From positions 1 to 43,809 of the forward strand of contig NZ_CALPCV010000021.1 in the NCBI RefSeq assembly GCF_943193095.1: a DNA stretch of 43,809 nt, read 5' to 3'. A program made the translations under genes and the position numbers. The DNA is from Parasutterella muris. Its GTDB lineage: Bacteria > Pseudomonadota > Gammaproteobacteria > Burkholderiales > Burkholderiaceae_F. Shown one piece after another: positions 34,183-41,947 of the stretch (the first letter of the stretch is position 1; every line of letters begins with the position of its first letter). The notes beneath the pieces are model-generated. The model had not been told where the DNA came from. It did not search any database and saw only the letters and a program-made list of their open reading frames with translations.

Positions 34183-34259
34183 AGGGGAATCGCCAAGCTG
34201 GTTAAGGCACCGGATTCTGATTCCGGCATTCGAGGGTTCGAATCCTTCTTCCCCTGCCA
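34183..34259 (+). tRNA. tRNA-Gln (CTG), copy 2 with covarying acceptor pair
   Basis: As copy 1, except that the last acceptor pair is A-T instead of G-C (AGGGGAA/TTCCCCT), a compensated change. Confidence 0.93.
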
Positions 34260-34275
34260 CTCAATTCAAGATTGT

Positions 34276-34352
34276 AGGGGAGTCGCCAAGCTGGTTAAGG
34301 CACCGGATTCTGATTCCGGCATTCGAGGGTTCGAATCCTTCCTCCCCTGCCA
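34276..34352 (+). tRNA. tRNA-Gln (CTG), copy 3
   Basis: Identical in sequence to copy 1, with anticodon CTG and encoded CCA. No clear terminator follows. Confidence 0.93.
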
Positions 34353-34729
34353 CTCATCTTAAATACCCATTACCTATTCAAACTTTCTGTACTTTTGCAG
34401 GATTTTTGCGCTGTGCAGAAGACATGCGGCTTCTCTTCTTTTTTAGCGGTCCGTGAATTTCAAAATTTCGCAGCATTCGCCGGGACGGTCTCCCCTTATT
34501 GCAAGGCCGCCGCAAAATCGAAAGGCACAGTCAATCTTTCCTGTACCTTCTTAAACTGCCCTTTTGTATCTATATTTGCTTTTAACTCCGATTTCCTGAG
34601 CATCCGTCCGGTCTATTGTTCCGCAGGCTGCGGCTGACGGCAGCCGCTGACCCGTTTTCTAACCTTCAGTTCGTTACCCGCAGCTTCTTATTCAATTAAT
34701 AGAAGAGCGATACAGCCGAATTTTAGTTA
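34353..34729. other. Intergenic region, no gene seen
   Basis: About 375 bases. A GC-rich stem GCGGCTG / CAGCCGC (34630-34647) followed by CCCGTTTTCT may end the tRNA-Gln transcript, or serve mtnN on the other strand; neither is certain. Confidence 0.4.
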
Positions 34730-35419
34730 TCAGACGAGTTCGGCTATCGCCGCGCGCGTCAGCTGAATAGACTTTGCTGCAGCCTCTTTCACAAACGAGT
34801 CATAAGACGCCGGCGCGTGTCCCGACGCGTCATCGGAAATCGCGCGAATAACCACAAACGGAATCTCATTGATGAAGCAAACCTGCGCAATCGCGGCCCC
34901 TTCCATCTCAACTGCCGCTGCGTCAAAGAAATCACGTATCCAATGCTTACGCTCAGCATCGCAGACGAACTGGTCTCCGGAGGCAATCGTGCCGATCTGC
35001 GCTCTAAACCCGAGCTTTTCTGCCGCTTTGAGAGCCGCCTCCCGATATCTCGGCTCTGTCTCAAAGTAGACCTTATTGATGCCCGAGACCAGGCCCTTCG
35101 GATCACCGACACCTGAAGTGTCCATGTCATGCTGACAGAGCTTTGAAGCGATCACAAAATCTCCGAGAGAAATGTCTTTGCCGATACCGCCTGCCACCCC
35201 GGTATTAATAATGGCTTCCACACCAAAACGCAGAATCATGGTCTGTGCGCAGACAGCGGCAAAAACCTTACCGACGCCGCTGACCGCTGCCACAACTTTT
35301 TGGCCGTCGAGCATGCCGCGGTAATAATCAATACCGGAAATCGTGATGGTTTCCGCTCCTTCCAAACTGTTTTTCAGCGCTTCAATTTCGACGCGCATTG
35401 CTCCGATAATGCCGATCAC
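34730..35419 (-). CDS. mtnN: 5'-methylthioadenosine/S-adenosylhomocysteine nucleosidase
   Basis: 229 residues, standard length. It begins at a GTG with AGGA upstream and reads MIGIIGAMRVEIEALK, whose early glutamate belongs to the active site. NTGVAGGIG and the purine-site VEMEGAAIAQVC with its glutamate follow, then the catalytic aspartate in AISDDASG. It hydrolyses MTA and SAH to adenine plus the thio-ribose product, clearing inhibitors of methylation and polyamine synthesis and feeding methionine recycling. The neighbouring phosphoribosyltransferase could recover the released adenine. Confidence 0.95.
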   Translation of the reverse strand: MIGIIGAMRVEIEALKNSLEGAETITISGIDYYRGMLDGQKVVAAVSGVGKVFAAVCAQTMILRFGVEAIINTGVAGGIGKDISLGDFVIASKLCQHDMDTSGVGDPKGLVSGINKVYFETEPRYREAALKAAEKLGFRAQIGTIASGDQFVCDAERKHWIRDFFDAAAVEMEGAAIAQVCFINEIPFVVIRAISDDASGHAPASYDSFVKEAAAKSIQLTRAAIAELV

Positions 35420-35441
35420 TTCTGAATCCTAAAAAGAGAAA

Positions 35442-35469
35442 GGCTTTCCCGCCGAGAACGAAGAAAGCC
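35442..35469 (-). terminator. Terminator of the phosphoribosyltransferase gene
   Basis: GGCTTTC pairs with GAAAGCC across 14 bases. On the minus strand it is followed by TTTCTCTTTTT, between the phosphoribosyltransferase stop and mtnN. Confidence 0.55.
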
Positions 35470-35496
35470 GGATGATGTCTGTAGTCCGCGCTTAAA

Positions 35497-36054
35497 TCAG
35501 AACGGCAGCGGGCTGCCCTTTGCGTCAAAGAGCGGAAGTTTCTGAAGATAGATAATGTCATCTCTGCCGACCGCGTCGCCTTCGGCAAGAATCGCCATCT
35601 TTCCGACGACCTGAGCGCCCGCAAGTGAAGCCAGTTCCTCAAGCGCTTCCAATGAGCGGCCTGTTGAAATCACATCGTCGACAATCAGAACACGTTTGCC
35701 TTTCATGCGTGCAATCTGCTCTCCGTCCAGATAAAGCTTCTGATCTTTTTCGGTAGTGATTGATTTCACCGAAACGCTGATGGGATTATCCATGTAGAGT
35801 TTAATTCCCTTGCGGGCCACCATGTACTCTTTGTCGCCGTGCTGGCGTGCCATTTCGTGAATCAAAGGAATGCCTTTGGCTTCCGCAGAAAGCAGATAAT
35901 CATATTCCGGCGCGATTTTCAGAAGTGCCTCAGCGCTTTTTACTGTGAGCTCCTGATCTCCGATAATAATGAAGGCGGCAATATTGATGTCCTGACTAAT
36001 CGGACAAAGTTTAAGTGAACGTTTTAAACCCGCTACTTCGATCTCGTAATCCAT
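35497..36054 (-). CDS. Purine-type phosphoribosyltransferase (adenine PRTase-like)
   Basis: 185 residues. The PRPP-binding signature RVLIVDDVISTGRS (Asp-Asp plus TG) is intact. An upstream flexible-loop region includes EYMVARKGIKLYMDNPISVS and a YDYLLSAEAKGIPL stretch. The layout matches the adenine/xanthine PRTase group (Apt-like), which joins a purine base to PRPP. CGGAG lies six bases before the ATG. It lies upstream of mtnN on the same strand; mtnN releases adenine, so adenine salvage is the likely pairing. I do not assign apt because the specificity loop is not decisive. Confidence 0.85.
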   Translation of the reverse strand: MDYEIEVAGLKRSLKLCPISQDINIAAFIIIGDQELTVKSAEALLKIAPEYDYLLSAEAKGIPLIHEMARQHGDKEYMVARKGIKLYMDNPISVSVKSITTEKDQKLYLDGEQIARMKGKRVLIVDDVISTGRSLEALEELASLAGAQVVGKMAILAEGDAVGRDDIIYLQKLPLFDAKGSPLPF

Positions 36055-36272
36055 CTATAACTCCGAGTTGAAACTCTTTTTTTAAATCCTACTTCAATTA
36101 AGTCTGTTTTTTCTTCTTTGCGCCTAATCTCAGGCACAATGAAGAGAAAATTTGCACTACGGAATAATACCGACATCTCAAGCAGTTGAATTGACTGTGA
36201 GCTCCTCTTCCTGATTTTTATTCGCAAAAAAACGGAATTTCTCCCGAACAGTTATACAATAAGGCTCATGGG
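36055..36272. other. Divergent intergenic region with a possible dctP promoter
   Basis: Contains a -10-like TACAAT (36255-36260) without a clear -35, which may start the dctP leader. I see nothing that codes. Confidence 0.35.
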
Positions 36273-36393
36273 GACGGAAAGGTTCTCACAAAGAACATCC
36301 GCTCCTGATCACAACTTCGATGTCGTAATTCGAGGGCCATAAGCCGTGAATCTCTTCCCGTACAATGCGGGTAACGGTCGTTATGGCCTTTTT
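36273..36393 (+). promoter_or_regulatory. Structured 5' leader of the TRAP operon with a terminator-like stem
   Basis: Two structures precede dctP. The first is a hairpin, CGGA (36275) with TCCG (36298) enclosing GTTCT/AGAAC. The second is a three-tier stem: GGCCATAA (36335-36342) with TTATGGCC (36381-36388), inner GCCGT/ACGGT and a CCCG/CGGG tip, followed at once by five Ts (36389-36393). It ends 37 bases before the dctP start. This resembles an aptamer-plus-terminator or attenuator arrangement. I do not recognise it as a named riboswitch class. Confidence 0.5.
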
Positions 36394-36430
36394 AATAATA
36401 ATCACCTTAATTTCTAATGGAGCAATCACC

Positions 36431-37510
36431 GTGAAGGTTAAACTTCTTTGTAAAGCCGCTCTCGCGCTGGCCGCCGTCGGCTTGTTTGCCTCTGCCGCCT
36501 CTGCCGCGTATAAATCCGAATACAAGCTCAGCGTTGTTCCCGGCGCTTCTTCCGGCTGGGGCCAGACGGCTACTTTCTTCGCCGACTGCGTTCGCAAGAA
36601 ATCCAACGGCCGCATCAACATTAAGCCCTACTTCGGCGCTCAGCTGATGGCCGGCAAACAGACCTCCGAACTTCTGCTCGTTCGCCGCGGCGCTATTGAC
36701 TTTGCGCTTGCTTCCACAATTAACTGGTCTCCGCAGATTAAAGAGCTCAACCTGACCGCTCTGCCCTTCTTTATCGCCAACAACCCCAACCGCTACAAAG
36801 CGCTCGACGCGATTGAAAAAGGCAAATCCGGCAAGATGCTCGAACAGGCTATCGAAAAAACCGGTGTTAAATTCATCGGCTGGTCTGAAAACGGTTTCCG
36901 CGAACTTACAACATCCAAGGGCCCGATCGAAAAACCCGAAGATATGAAAGGCATGAAGCTTCGTGTCTGCGGCACTCCGATCTTTATCGACATCTTCACC
37001 AAGCTTGGCGCCAATCCGCAGGCCATTAACTGGTCTGAAGCTGTAACCGGCTTCCAGCAAGGTATTGTTGACGGACAGGAAAACCCGACCAACGGCATTA
37101 ACGTCCCGACAAAAGTCTGGCAGTGGCACAAGTACTCTACCGACTGGCATTACATGATCGACCCGCTCTTCTTTACCGCCAATAAGAAGGTTTGGGACGA
37201 ATTTACGCCCGAAGACAAAGAGCTGATCCTCAGCTGCGCCGTCAACGCTGAACTTTACGGCAAAGCGCTGTCCCGCCTCGGCAACGATGACGGCTCCGCT
37301 CTGGAATACCTGAAGAAGATCGGCAAAGAACCGGCCGTTACCGATCCGAAGGGCGAACTCAGAAAGAACGGTATGACTGTTACCGAGTACACCCCGGCAA
37401 TGGTTAAAGAGTTCTACGACGCGACTAAGAGCGTTCGCGACGACTGGACCAAGAAGATCGGTCCGGATCTGGTCAAGGCCGCTGAAGAAGACATGAAGTC
37501 TGCTCAGTAA
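36431..37510 (+). CDS. dctP: TRAP transporter solute-binding protein (DctP-type)
   Basis: 359 residues from the GTG at 36431, which has GGAG eight bases upstream and yields a clean signal peptide (VKVKLLCKAALALAAVGLFASAASA, first residue read as Met). An ATG further upstream at 36365 lies inside the leader stem and is not credible. The mature protein carries the substrate arginine in MKLRVCG and the GIVDGQENPTNG region of DctP proteins. It is secreted to the periplasm and delivers an organic acid, perhaps a C4-dicarboxylate, to DctQM. A hairpin follows the gene and may favour SBP over permease expression. Confidence 0.92.
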   Translation: MKVKLLCKAALALAAVGLFASAASAAYKSEYKLSVVPGASSGWGQTATFFADCVRKKSNGRINIKPYFGAQLMAGKQTSELLLVRRGAIDFALASTINWSPQIKELNLTALPFFIANNPNRYKALDAIEKGKSGKMLEQAIEKTGVKFIGWSENGFRELTTSKGPIEKPEDMKGMKLRVCGTPIFIDIFTKLGANPQAINWSEAVTGFQQGIVDGQENPTNGINVPTKVWQWHKYSTDWHYMIDPLFFTANKKVWDEFTPEDKELILSCAVNAELYGKALSRLGNDDGSALEYLKKIGKEPAVTDPKGELRKNGMTVTEYTPAMVKEFYDATKSVRDDWTKKIGPDLVKAAEEDMKSAQ

Positions 37511-37536
37511 GCCCGAACTCTGATTTAAAGCGTTAC

Positions 37537-37556
37537 GAGGCGGTGCAAACCGCCTC
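37537..37556 (+). other. Hairpin between dctP and dctQ
   Basis: GAGGCGGT pairs with ACCGCCTC across GCAA, with little T-run. Probably a 3'-stabilising or attenuating stem that raises dctP mRNA over the rest of the operon. Confidence 0.55.
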
Positions 37557-37572
37557 AATTTACAAAAAAACT

Positions 37573-38043
37573 ATGCTTCACTTCCTCAATACCCGATTCG
37601 AAGAACTCTTAGGCGCCTTCCTGCTGGCAGTGATGGCGTGCATCGCGTTCATCAACATTATTGTTCGCTACTGCACCAATCTCTCCTTCTCCGCGTCTGA
37701 AGAACTCACCGTAAACTTTTTTGTATGGATCGTGCTTTTAGGCACATCTTTAGCCTTTCGCGAAAGCAGCAACTTTACGATGGGCGTGGTTTACAGCTGT
37801 ACCAAGGGCTGGCTGCGCAAAGCGCTGTATATTTTTTCCGTTATCTGCTGTCTGGCATTTTTCGTGTGGCTGGTTTACCTCGGCGCAATTGAGGTCATTG
37901 ATGAAATGGACCTGAACGTTTCGTCCGAGTCGCTGGATATTCCGGTTTGGCTCTATACCCTGGCAACACCGCTCTTTTCTCTTCTCATTATTGTCCGAAT
38001 TCTTCAGCGCACGGTTGAAGATTTCCGACTCAATCATTTTTAG
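37573..38043 (+). CDS. dctQ: TRAP transporter small permease (DctQ-type)
   Basis: 156 residues from the ATG at 37573. An in-frame GTG at 37543 sits inside the intergenic hairpin and is unlikely. There is no clear Shine-Dalgarno sequence, only an A-rich gap. It has four hydrophobic helices and family landmarks AFINIIVRYCTNLSFSASEELTV and FRESSNFTMGVVY. It couples to DctM. Confidence 0.9.
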   Translation: MLHFLNTRFEELLGAFLLAVMACIAFINIIVRYCTNLSFSASEELTVNFFVWIVLLGTSLAFRESSNFTMGVVYSCTKGWLRKALYIFSVICCLAFFVWLVYLGAIEVIDEMDLNVSSESLDIPVWLYTLATPLFSLLIIVRILQRTVEDFRLNHF

Positions 38044-38090
38044 AGCGCTGTGCACAAAATGAATAAAAACAAAATTCAAAAGGAGAAGAG

Positions 38091-39383
38091 ATGACTGCAT
38101 TGCTGAGTGATCCGGGGCTTTTGCTCCTGACTCTTTTTATTGTCATGCTTGTACTGCGCGTACCTATCGCGATCAGTCTGGGACTTTCCGCGGCCGTAGT
38201 CGCTTGGAAGTTCGACATGGGCATTGACATGCTTCCCTATAACTTCTTTGCCGGCGTTGCCAAAGTGCCGCTGCTGGCGATTCCGTTTTTTATTCTTGCG
38301 GGCTTCATCATGGAAAGCGCGGGTATTGCCGCGCGTATTGTCCGGCTCGTAGAGAATCTGGTCGGCGACATGACAGGCGGTTTAGCCATTGCGACGGTCG
38401 CGGTCGCCACCTTCTGGGGCGCGGTCAGCGGCTCGGGTCCCGCGACAGTGGCCGCACTCGGCCTGATTCTGATCCCCGCGATGGTCAAGAACGGATATGA
38501 CAAGGCTTTTGCCGCGGCAAACGTTTCCGTAACTTCCGGTTTGGCCATTGTTATTCCGCCGAGCATCGCATTCATTGTGTACGGCGGCATTGCCGACGCC
38601 TCTGTTCCCGCGCTGTTTGCCGCCGGTATTATCCCGGGTCTTATCGTCGCCGGCTTCCTGATGATCGCGGTCTACCTGATTTCCAAGAAGCGCGGCTACC
38701 GCGGTCTTCCGAGACAGGAATCCACATGGGTTGTCTTTAAAGACGCCTTCTGGGGCGTACTGACTCCGGTCGTGATTTTAGGCGGTATTTACGGCGGTAT
38801 TTTTACGCCGACCGAAGCGGCTGCTGTTGCGATTTTCTATGGTCTCTTTGTCGGTGTCTTCGTTTACAAGACCTTTAATTCGCTCTCTGTGCTGACGCAC
38901 GTTCTTGTGGAATCGACAAAAGCGACTTCCGTCATTATGTTTGTCGTAACCTGCGCGGGTCTCTTCGCTTGGGTTGCGAGCACCGTCGGTTTAGTAGAAA
39001 GAGGCGCCGCGGTCCTTTTGGCATTGTCTGAGAACCCCTGGGTACTGCTGCTGCTGATCAACATTATTCTGTTTGCGGCAGGCATGATCATGGACGCGAT
39101 TTCGATCTACTACGTCCTGCTTCCCTTCCTGCTTCCGATTGTGCATCATTTCGGCTGGAATCCGGTCTGGTTCGGCGTCATGATGACGGTAAACCTTGCG
39201 GTCGGCCAGGTAACGCCTCCTGTTGCAGTGAACCTTTACGTCGGCGCTCAAATTGCCGATCTGACGATGGAAGACATTACACCGCCCGTGATTCCGCTGC
39301 TCATTGCAACGATCTTCGCGCTGGCAGTTATTGTTCTCTTTCCGCCTCTGACGACATTCCTTCCGAATCTCTTCGGGCTCTAA
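38091..39383 (+). CDS. dctM: TRAP transporter large permease (DctM-type)
   Basis: 430 residues, all helical, of standard DctM length. AAAGGAGAAG precedes the ATG. Landmarks include AIPFFILAGFIMESAGIAARIV, a GAVSGSGPATVAALG loop and GGIYGGIFTPTEAAAVAIFYG, both typical of the sodium and substrate sites. With DctP and DctQ it forms a Na+-driven high-affinity importer for organic acids. A terminator follows after 18 bases. Confidence 0.94.
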   Translation: MTALLSDPGLLLLTLFIVMLVLRVPIAISLGLSAAVVAWKFDMGIDMLPYNFFAGVAKVPLLAIPFFILAGFIMESAGIAARIVRLVENLVGDMTGGLAIATVAVATFWGAVSGSGPATVAALGLILIPAMVKNGYDKAFAAANVSVTSGLAIVIPPSIAFIVYGGIADASVPALFAAGIIPGLIVAGFLMIAVYLISKKRGYRGLPRQESTWVVFKDAFWGVLTPVVILGGIYGGIFTPTEAAAVAIFYGLFVGVFVYKTFNSLSVLTHVLVESTKATSVIMFVVTCAGLFAWVASTVGLVERGAAVLLALSENPWVLLLLINIILFAAGMIMDAISIYYVLLPFLLPIVHHFGWNPVWFGVMMTVNLAVGQVTPPVAVNLYVGAQIADLTMEDITPPVIPLLIATIFALAVIVLFPPLTTFLPNLFGL

Positions 39384-39401
39384 AGAGAGCTTCTGCAGTA
39401 C

Positions 39402-39424
39402 AAGGCCGCTTTTTGAGCGGCCTT
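39402..39424 (+). terminator. Intrinsic terminator of the TRAP operon
   Basis: AAGGCCGCT pairs with AGCGGCCTT (9 bp, five-base loop), followed by TCGTTT. It lies between convergent dctM and the thioesterase. Confidence 0.85.
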
Positions 39425-39428
39425 TCGT

Positions 39429-39857
39429 TTATTTCCAGCTGCCGCTTTTATCTTTAACTACGAAGTTGGTGACGCGGACAGTAGAAATCAGACGTCCGTC
39501 TGCGGCGGTGATATCCACATTCCAAAGATGTGTGCTTCTTCCAAGATGAAGGGCCTTAGCTTCCGCAAATACATAAACGCCCGGTTCCTTACGCACCGAG
39601 CTCAAATGATTTCCGCTGACGGAAGAGCCGACCGGAATAAAGCCCTCCGGAAGACTCAGGAAGGAACCGTATCCGGCCAAAATTTCCGCAAACGCAAGAG
39701 AAGCGCCCCCGCAGAGAACGCCAAACGGCTGAGAAGTACTGTCGTTCACAGGCATTTTTGCCTTTACCAGGCCTTCTTCTTCGGAAATAATCTCAATCCC
39801 CAAGCTGCCGATCATAGAATGAGAGACGGCTTCTTCTCGTGTGTAATCTTTATTCAT
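39429..39857 (-). CDS. Hotdog-fold (PaaI/YdiI-type) acyl-CoA thioesterase with an atypical Cys in the HGG motif
   Basis: 142 residues, typical size. The active-site stretch reads QPFGVLCGGASLAFAE; in YdiI/PaaI relatives the cysteine (residue 49) is a histidine in the HGG motif, while the catalytic Glu58 is kept. The later VGSSVSGNHLSSVRK and the strand HLGRSTHLWNVDIT are family-typical. It probably hydrolyses an acyl-CoA in the cytoplasm, with activity possibly changed by the His-to-Cys substitution. It is 16 bases downstream of the MATE gene on the same strand and probably in its operon. Confidence 0.85.
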   Translation of the reverse strand: MNKDYTREEAVSHSMIGSLGIEIISEEEGLVKAKMPVNDSTSQPFGVLCGGASLAFAEILAGYGSFLSLPEGFIPVGSSVSGNHLSSVRKEPGVYVFAEAKALHLGRSTHLWNVDITAADGRLISTVRVTNFVVKDKSGSWK

Positions 39858-39873
39858 TGCGGTCCGACATTAG

Positions 39874-41307
39874 TTAAACAACGGTTTCTTTGAGTTTGTT
39901 CAGATCAAGGCGATATAGACGGTAAAGAAACACTGATCCGCGGGCGGTCAGCTCCAAAGCCATCGCGATCCAAACACCTGTTAGACCGAATTTTAAACTC
40001 AGAACATAAGCGAGCGGGAGTCGAATTCCCCACATACTGCCGAAATTGATTAAGCTCGGACCAAGAGTTCGTCCGAGCGCGACAAAAATGCTGTAGCAGA
40101 CAATCGCGCTTGCGAAGAAGGGTTCTGCAAAGGCCTGGATGCGCAGGCATTCCGATCCGAGGCTGACAATATTTTCCAAAGGCGTCATGACGCGAATCAT
40201 TTCGGGCGCGAACGCGTACATAATGCCGCCCATAAGCGCCATCAGGCACATGGCAAGACAAACATTAATCCAAGCAAATTTCTTTGCGAGTTCTCTTCTC
40301 TTGGCGCCATAGCTCTGCCCCACCAGCGTGGAAGCGGCATCCGAAATCCCGAAGCCCGGCATATAGCAAAGAGATTCAGCGGTAATCGAAAAAGAATGCG
40401 CCGCAAGCGCCACATTGCCGAGCGGCGCAACAATCACAGTGGTCAGAATCTGAGCGGTCGTCATCGCACAGCGCTCGAGCGCCATAGGAAGACCGATCTG
40501 AAAACAGCGGCGCATAACCGCTTTGCGCAGCTTAAATGATCCCGGATGACCGACCAGTGCGAGTTTGTTGTTTTTAACCAGCAGAGAGTACATCATGATC
40601 AAAGCGCACACGGCCTCTGCAAGCACGGTTCCCAGAGCCGCGCCTGTCACTCCGAAACCGGCGCCCCACATCGTAAAGGAGAAACCGAACACTTCGTAGC
40701 GGTCGGTCGGGTAAATCAAAATCCAATTAAAGAGGACGTCCAGGAAGCACATGAAGATGTTGGTCAGACTCGGAATTTTTATCTCTCCGGTGCTTCGCAG
40801 CATGCTTGTCGCGATGAAATTAAAAATGAGGCACGGCAGACCGAGCGCAAAGACGAGGAAATAAGCGGAGGCGTCCTGATGCAGGTCCGGATTGCCGCCG
40901 ATCCAACCCGGCAGATAAGGGCTGATCAAAGCGCCGATTAAGGCAAAAACAGCTGAAAATAAGAATCCTGCCGTAAAGCTCTGCCGCAGCAAATCCCGTG
41001 CTTCATCAAAATTTTTAGCACCGATCCGATGAGCGGTCTGAACGGAAAACGGCGTTGTAACGGCAACAACAAGGCCCCATATCAGCCAAATCGACGTAGA
41101 GACAAGAGCCACAGCCGCCGCAGGAATTTCTCCCAAATGGCCGACCATAGACGCGTCGATAATCTGCATCGCCACAAAAGAAATCTGCGCAAAAATCGCG
41201 GGTATGCTGAGCCGCACCACCAATTCGATTTCCTCACGGGTGGTGAGTTCAAGACCTTCACGAATCTTTGTGAAGAGCCGCTCTGTTTTGCTTTCTTTAG
41301 TGCTCAT
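39874..41307 (-). CDS. MATE-family multidrug exporter
   Basis: 477 residues with about twelve hydrophobic segments, a normal NorM-class length. Landmarks: RLSIPAIFAQISFVAMQIIDASMVGHLG in the first helices, with a repeat in the second half, GIRLPLAYVLSLKFGLTGVWIAMALE near the end, and the GLPMALERCAMTTAQILTT stretch at the domain boundary. It exports cationic drugs or metabolites against sodium or protons. The ribosome binding site is weak. It is followed directly by the thioesterase. Confidence 0.92.
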   Translation of the reverse strand: MSTKESKTERLFTKIREGLELTTREEIELVVRLSIPAIFAQISFVAMQIIDASMVGHLGEIPAAAVALVSTSIWLIWGLVVAVTTPFSVQTAHRIGAKNFDEARDLLRQSFTAGFLFSAVFALIGALISPYLPGWIGGNPDLHQDASAYFLVFALGLPCLIFNFIATSMLRSTGEIKIPSLTNIFMCFLDVLFNWILIYPTDRYEVFGFSFTMWGAGFGVTGAALGTVLAEAVCALIMMYSLLVKNNKLALVGHPGSFKLRKAVMRRCFQIGLPMALERCAMTTAQILTTVIVAPLGNVALAAHSFSITAESLCYMPGFGISDAASTLVGQSYGAKRRELAKKFAWINVCLAMCLMALMGGIMYAFAPEMIRVMTPLENIVSLGSECLRIQAFAEPFFASAIVCYSIFVALGRTLGPSLINFGSMWGIRLPLAYVLSLKFGLTGVWIAMALELTARGSVFLYRLYRLDLNKLKETVV

Positions 41308-41402
41308 GCCGGACGCTTGCCGCGATAAACCAACCTGACTGCGAGGCTGTCATTTTAGACAGTGATTTGACGGTTTGATGAGAAACGCAGTTGGAACGAA
41401 AA

Positions 41403-41427
41403 AAGGAGCAGGACGCGCCTACTCCTT
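41403..41427 (-). terminator. Intrinsic terminator of the DUF4332 gene
   Basis: AAGGAG pairs with CTCCTT, with inner AGG/CCT pairs after one mismatch. On the minus strand it is followed by six Ts, about 28 bases after the stop. Confidence 0.75.
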
Positions 41428-41455
41428 GTGACGAAAAAAGATGAACCCGATCAGA

Positions 41456-41863
41456 TTAATAGGTCATCACGGGCGCAAGTTCGGCCGCTTCCTGGATCCA
41501 TTTAGCGACTTCTTTTTCGCTCGGATCACGCTGAGCCAGATTTTTCTTAGCGTTGACTTCTGCCATCTTAGCGGTAAGGTTAGCCGCGACGCGATGACGA
41601 AGTTCTTTTACCGTATCCACACCGGAGGCTTCTAGAAGTTCGGCATACTGAGGGCCGACACCGTTAATACGGAACAGATCAGCATGGTTTGTCCACTTGA
41701 GGATCAGCTTTTCGGAGATTCCCGTTGCTTCAGCAATTTTTTTGCGGCCGGCGGGAGCTGCGCACTTCGCAAGCAGATCGTCCGGAGTTTTAATATTTTG
41801 TTCCAAAAGTTTCGGAGCGAATGCCTCTCCGATGCCTTCGATATCAATAATTTTGTATGCCAT
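41456..41863 (-). CDS. DUF4332 helix-hairpin-helix protein
   Basis: 135 residues from the ATG at 41863, with GGAGG six bases upstream; an earlier start at 41935 is unsupported. Two helix-hairpin-helix-like units are visible: IEGIGEAFAPKLLEQNIKTPDDLL and INGVGPQYAELLEASGVDTVKEL, as in DUF4332 proteins. Cytoplasmic; nucleic-acid binding is plausible from the HhH fold but not shown. It follows pckA on the same strand with an 84-base gap and a terminator after. Confidence 0.85.
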   Translation of the reverse strand: MAYKIIDIEGIGEAFAPKLLEQNIKTPDDLLAKCAAPAGRKKIAEATGISEKLILKWTNHADLFRINGVGPQYAELLEASGVDTVKELRHRVAANLTAKMAEVNAKKNLAQRDPSEKEVAKWIQEAAELAPVMTY

Positions 41864-41947
41864 GCCATTCCTCCAAATAGAGAGTTTTATAAGCACAGCA
41901 TACATAAATTTATACTTCTGACAACCTGCCTGCACTCAAATTAAGAA

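Noticed and set aside
36271..36280. GGACGGAAA in the dctP leader as part of a glutamine (glnA-type) riboswitch
   Set aside because: Only this short stretch is similar as far as I recall the class; the rest of the expected conserved core is not present.
36407..37558. 383-codon open frame on the minus strand
   Set aside because: Antisense to dctP; no start signals.
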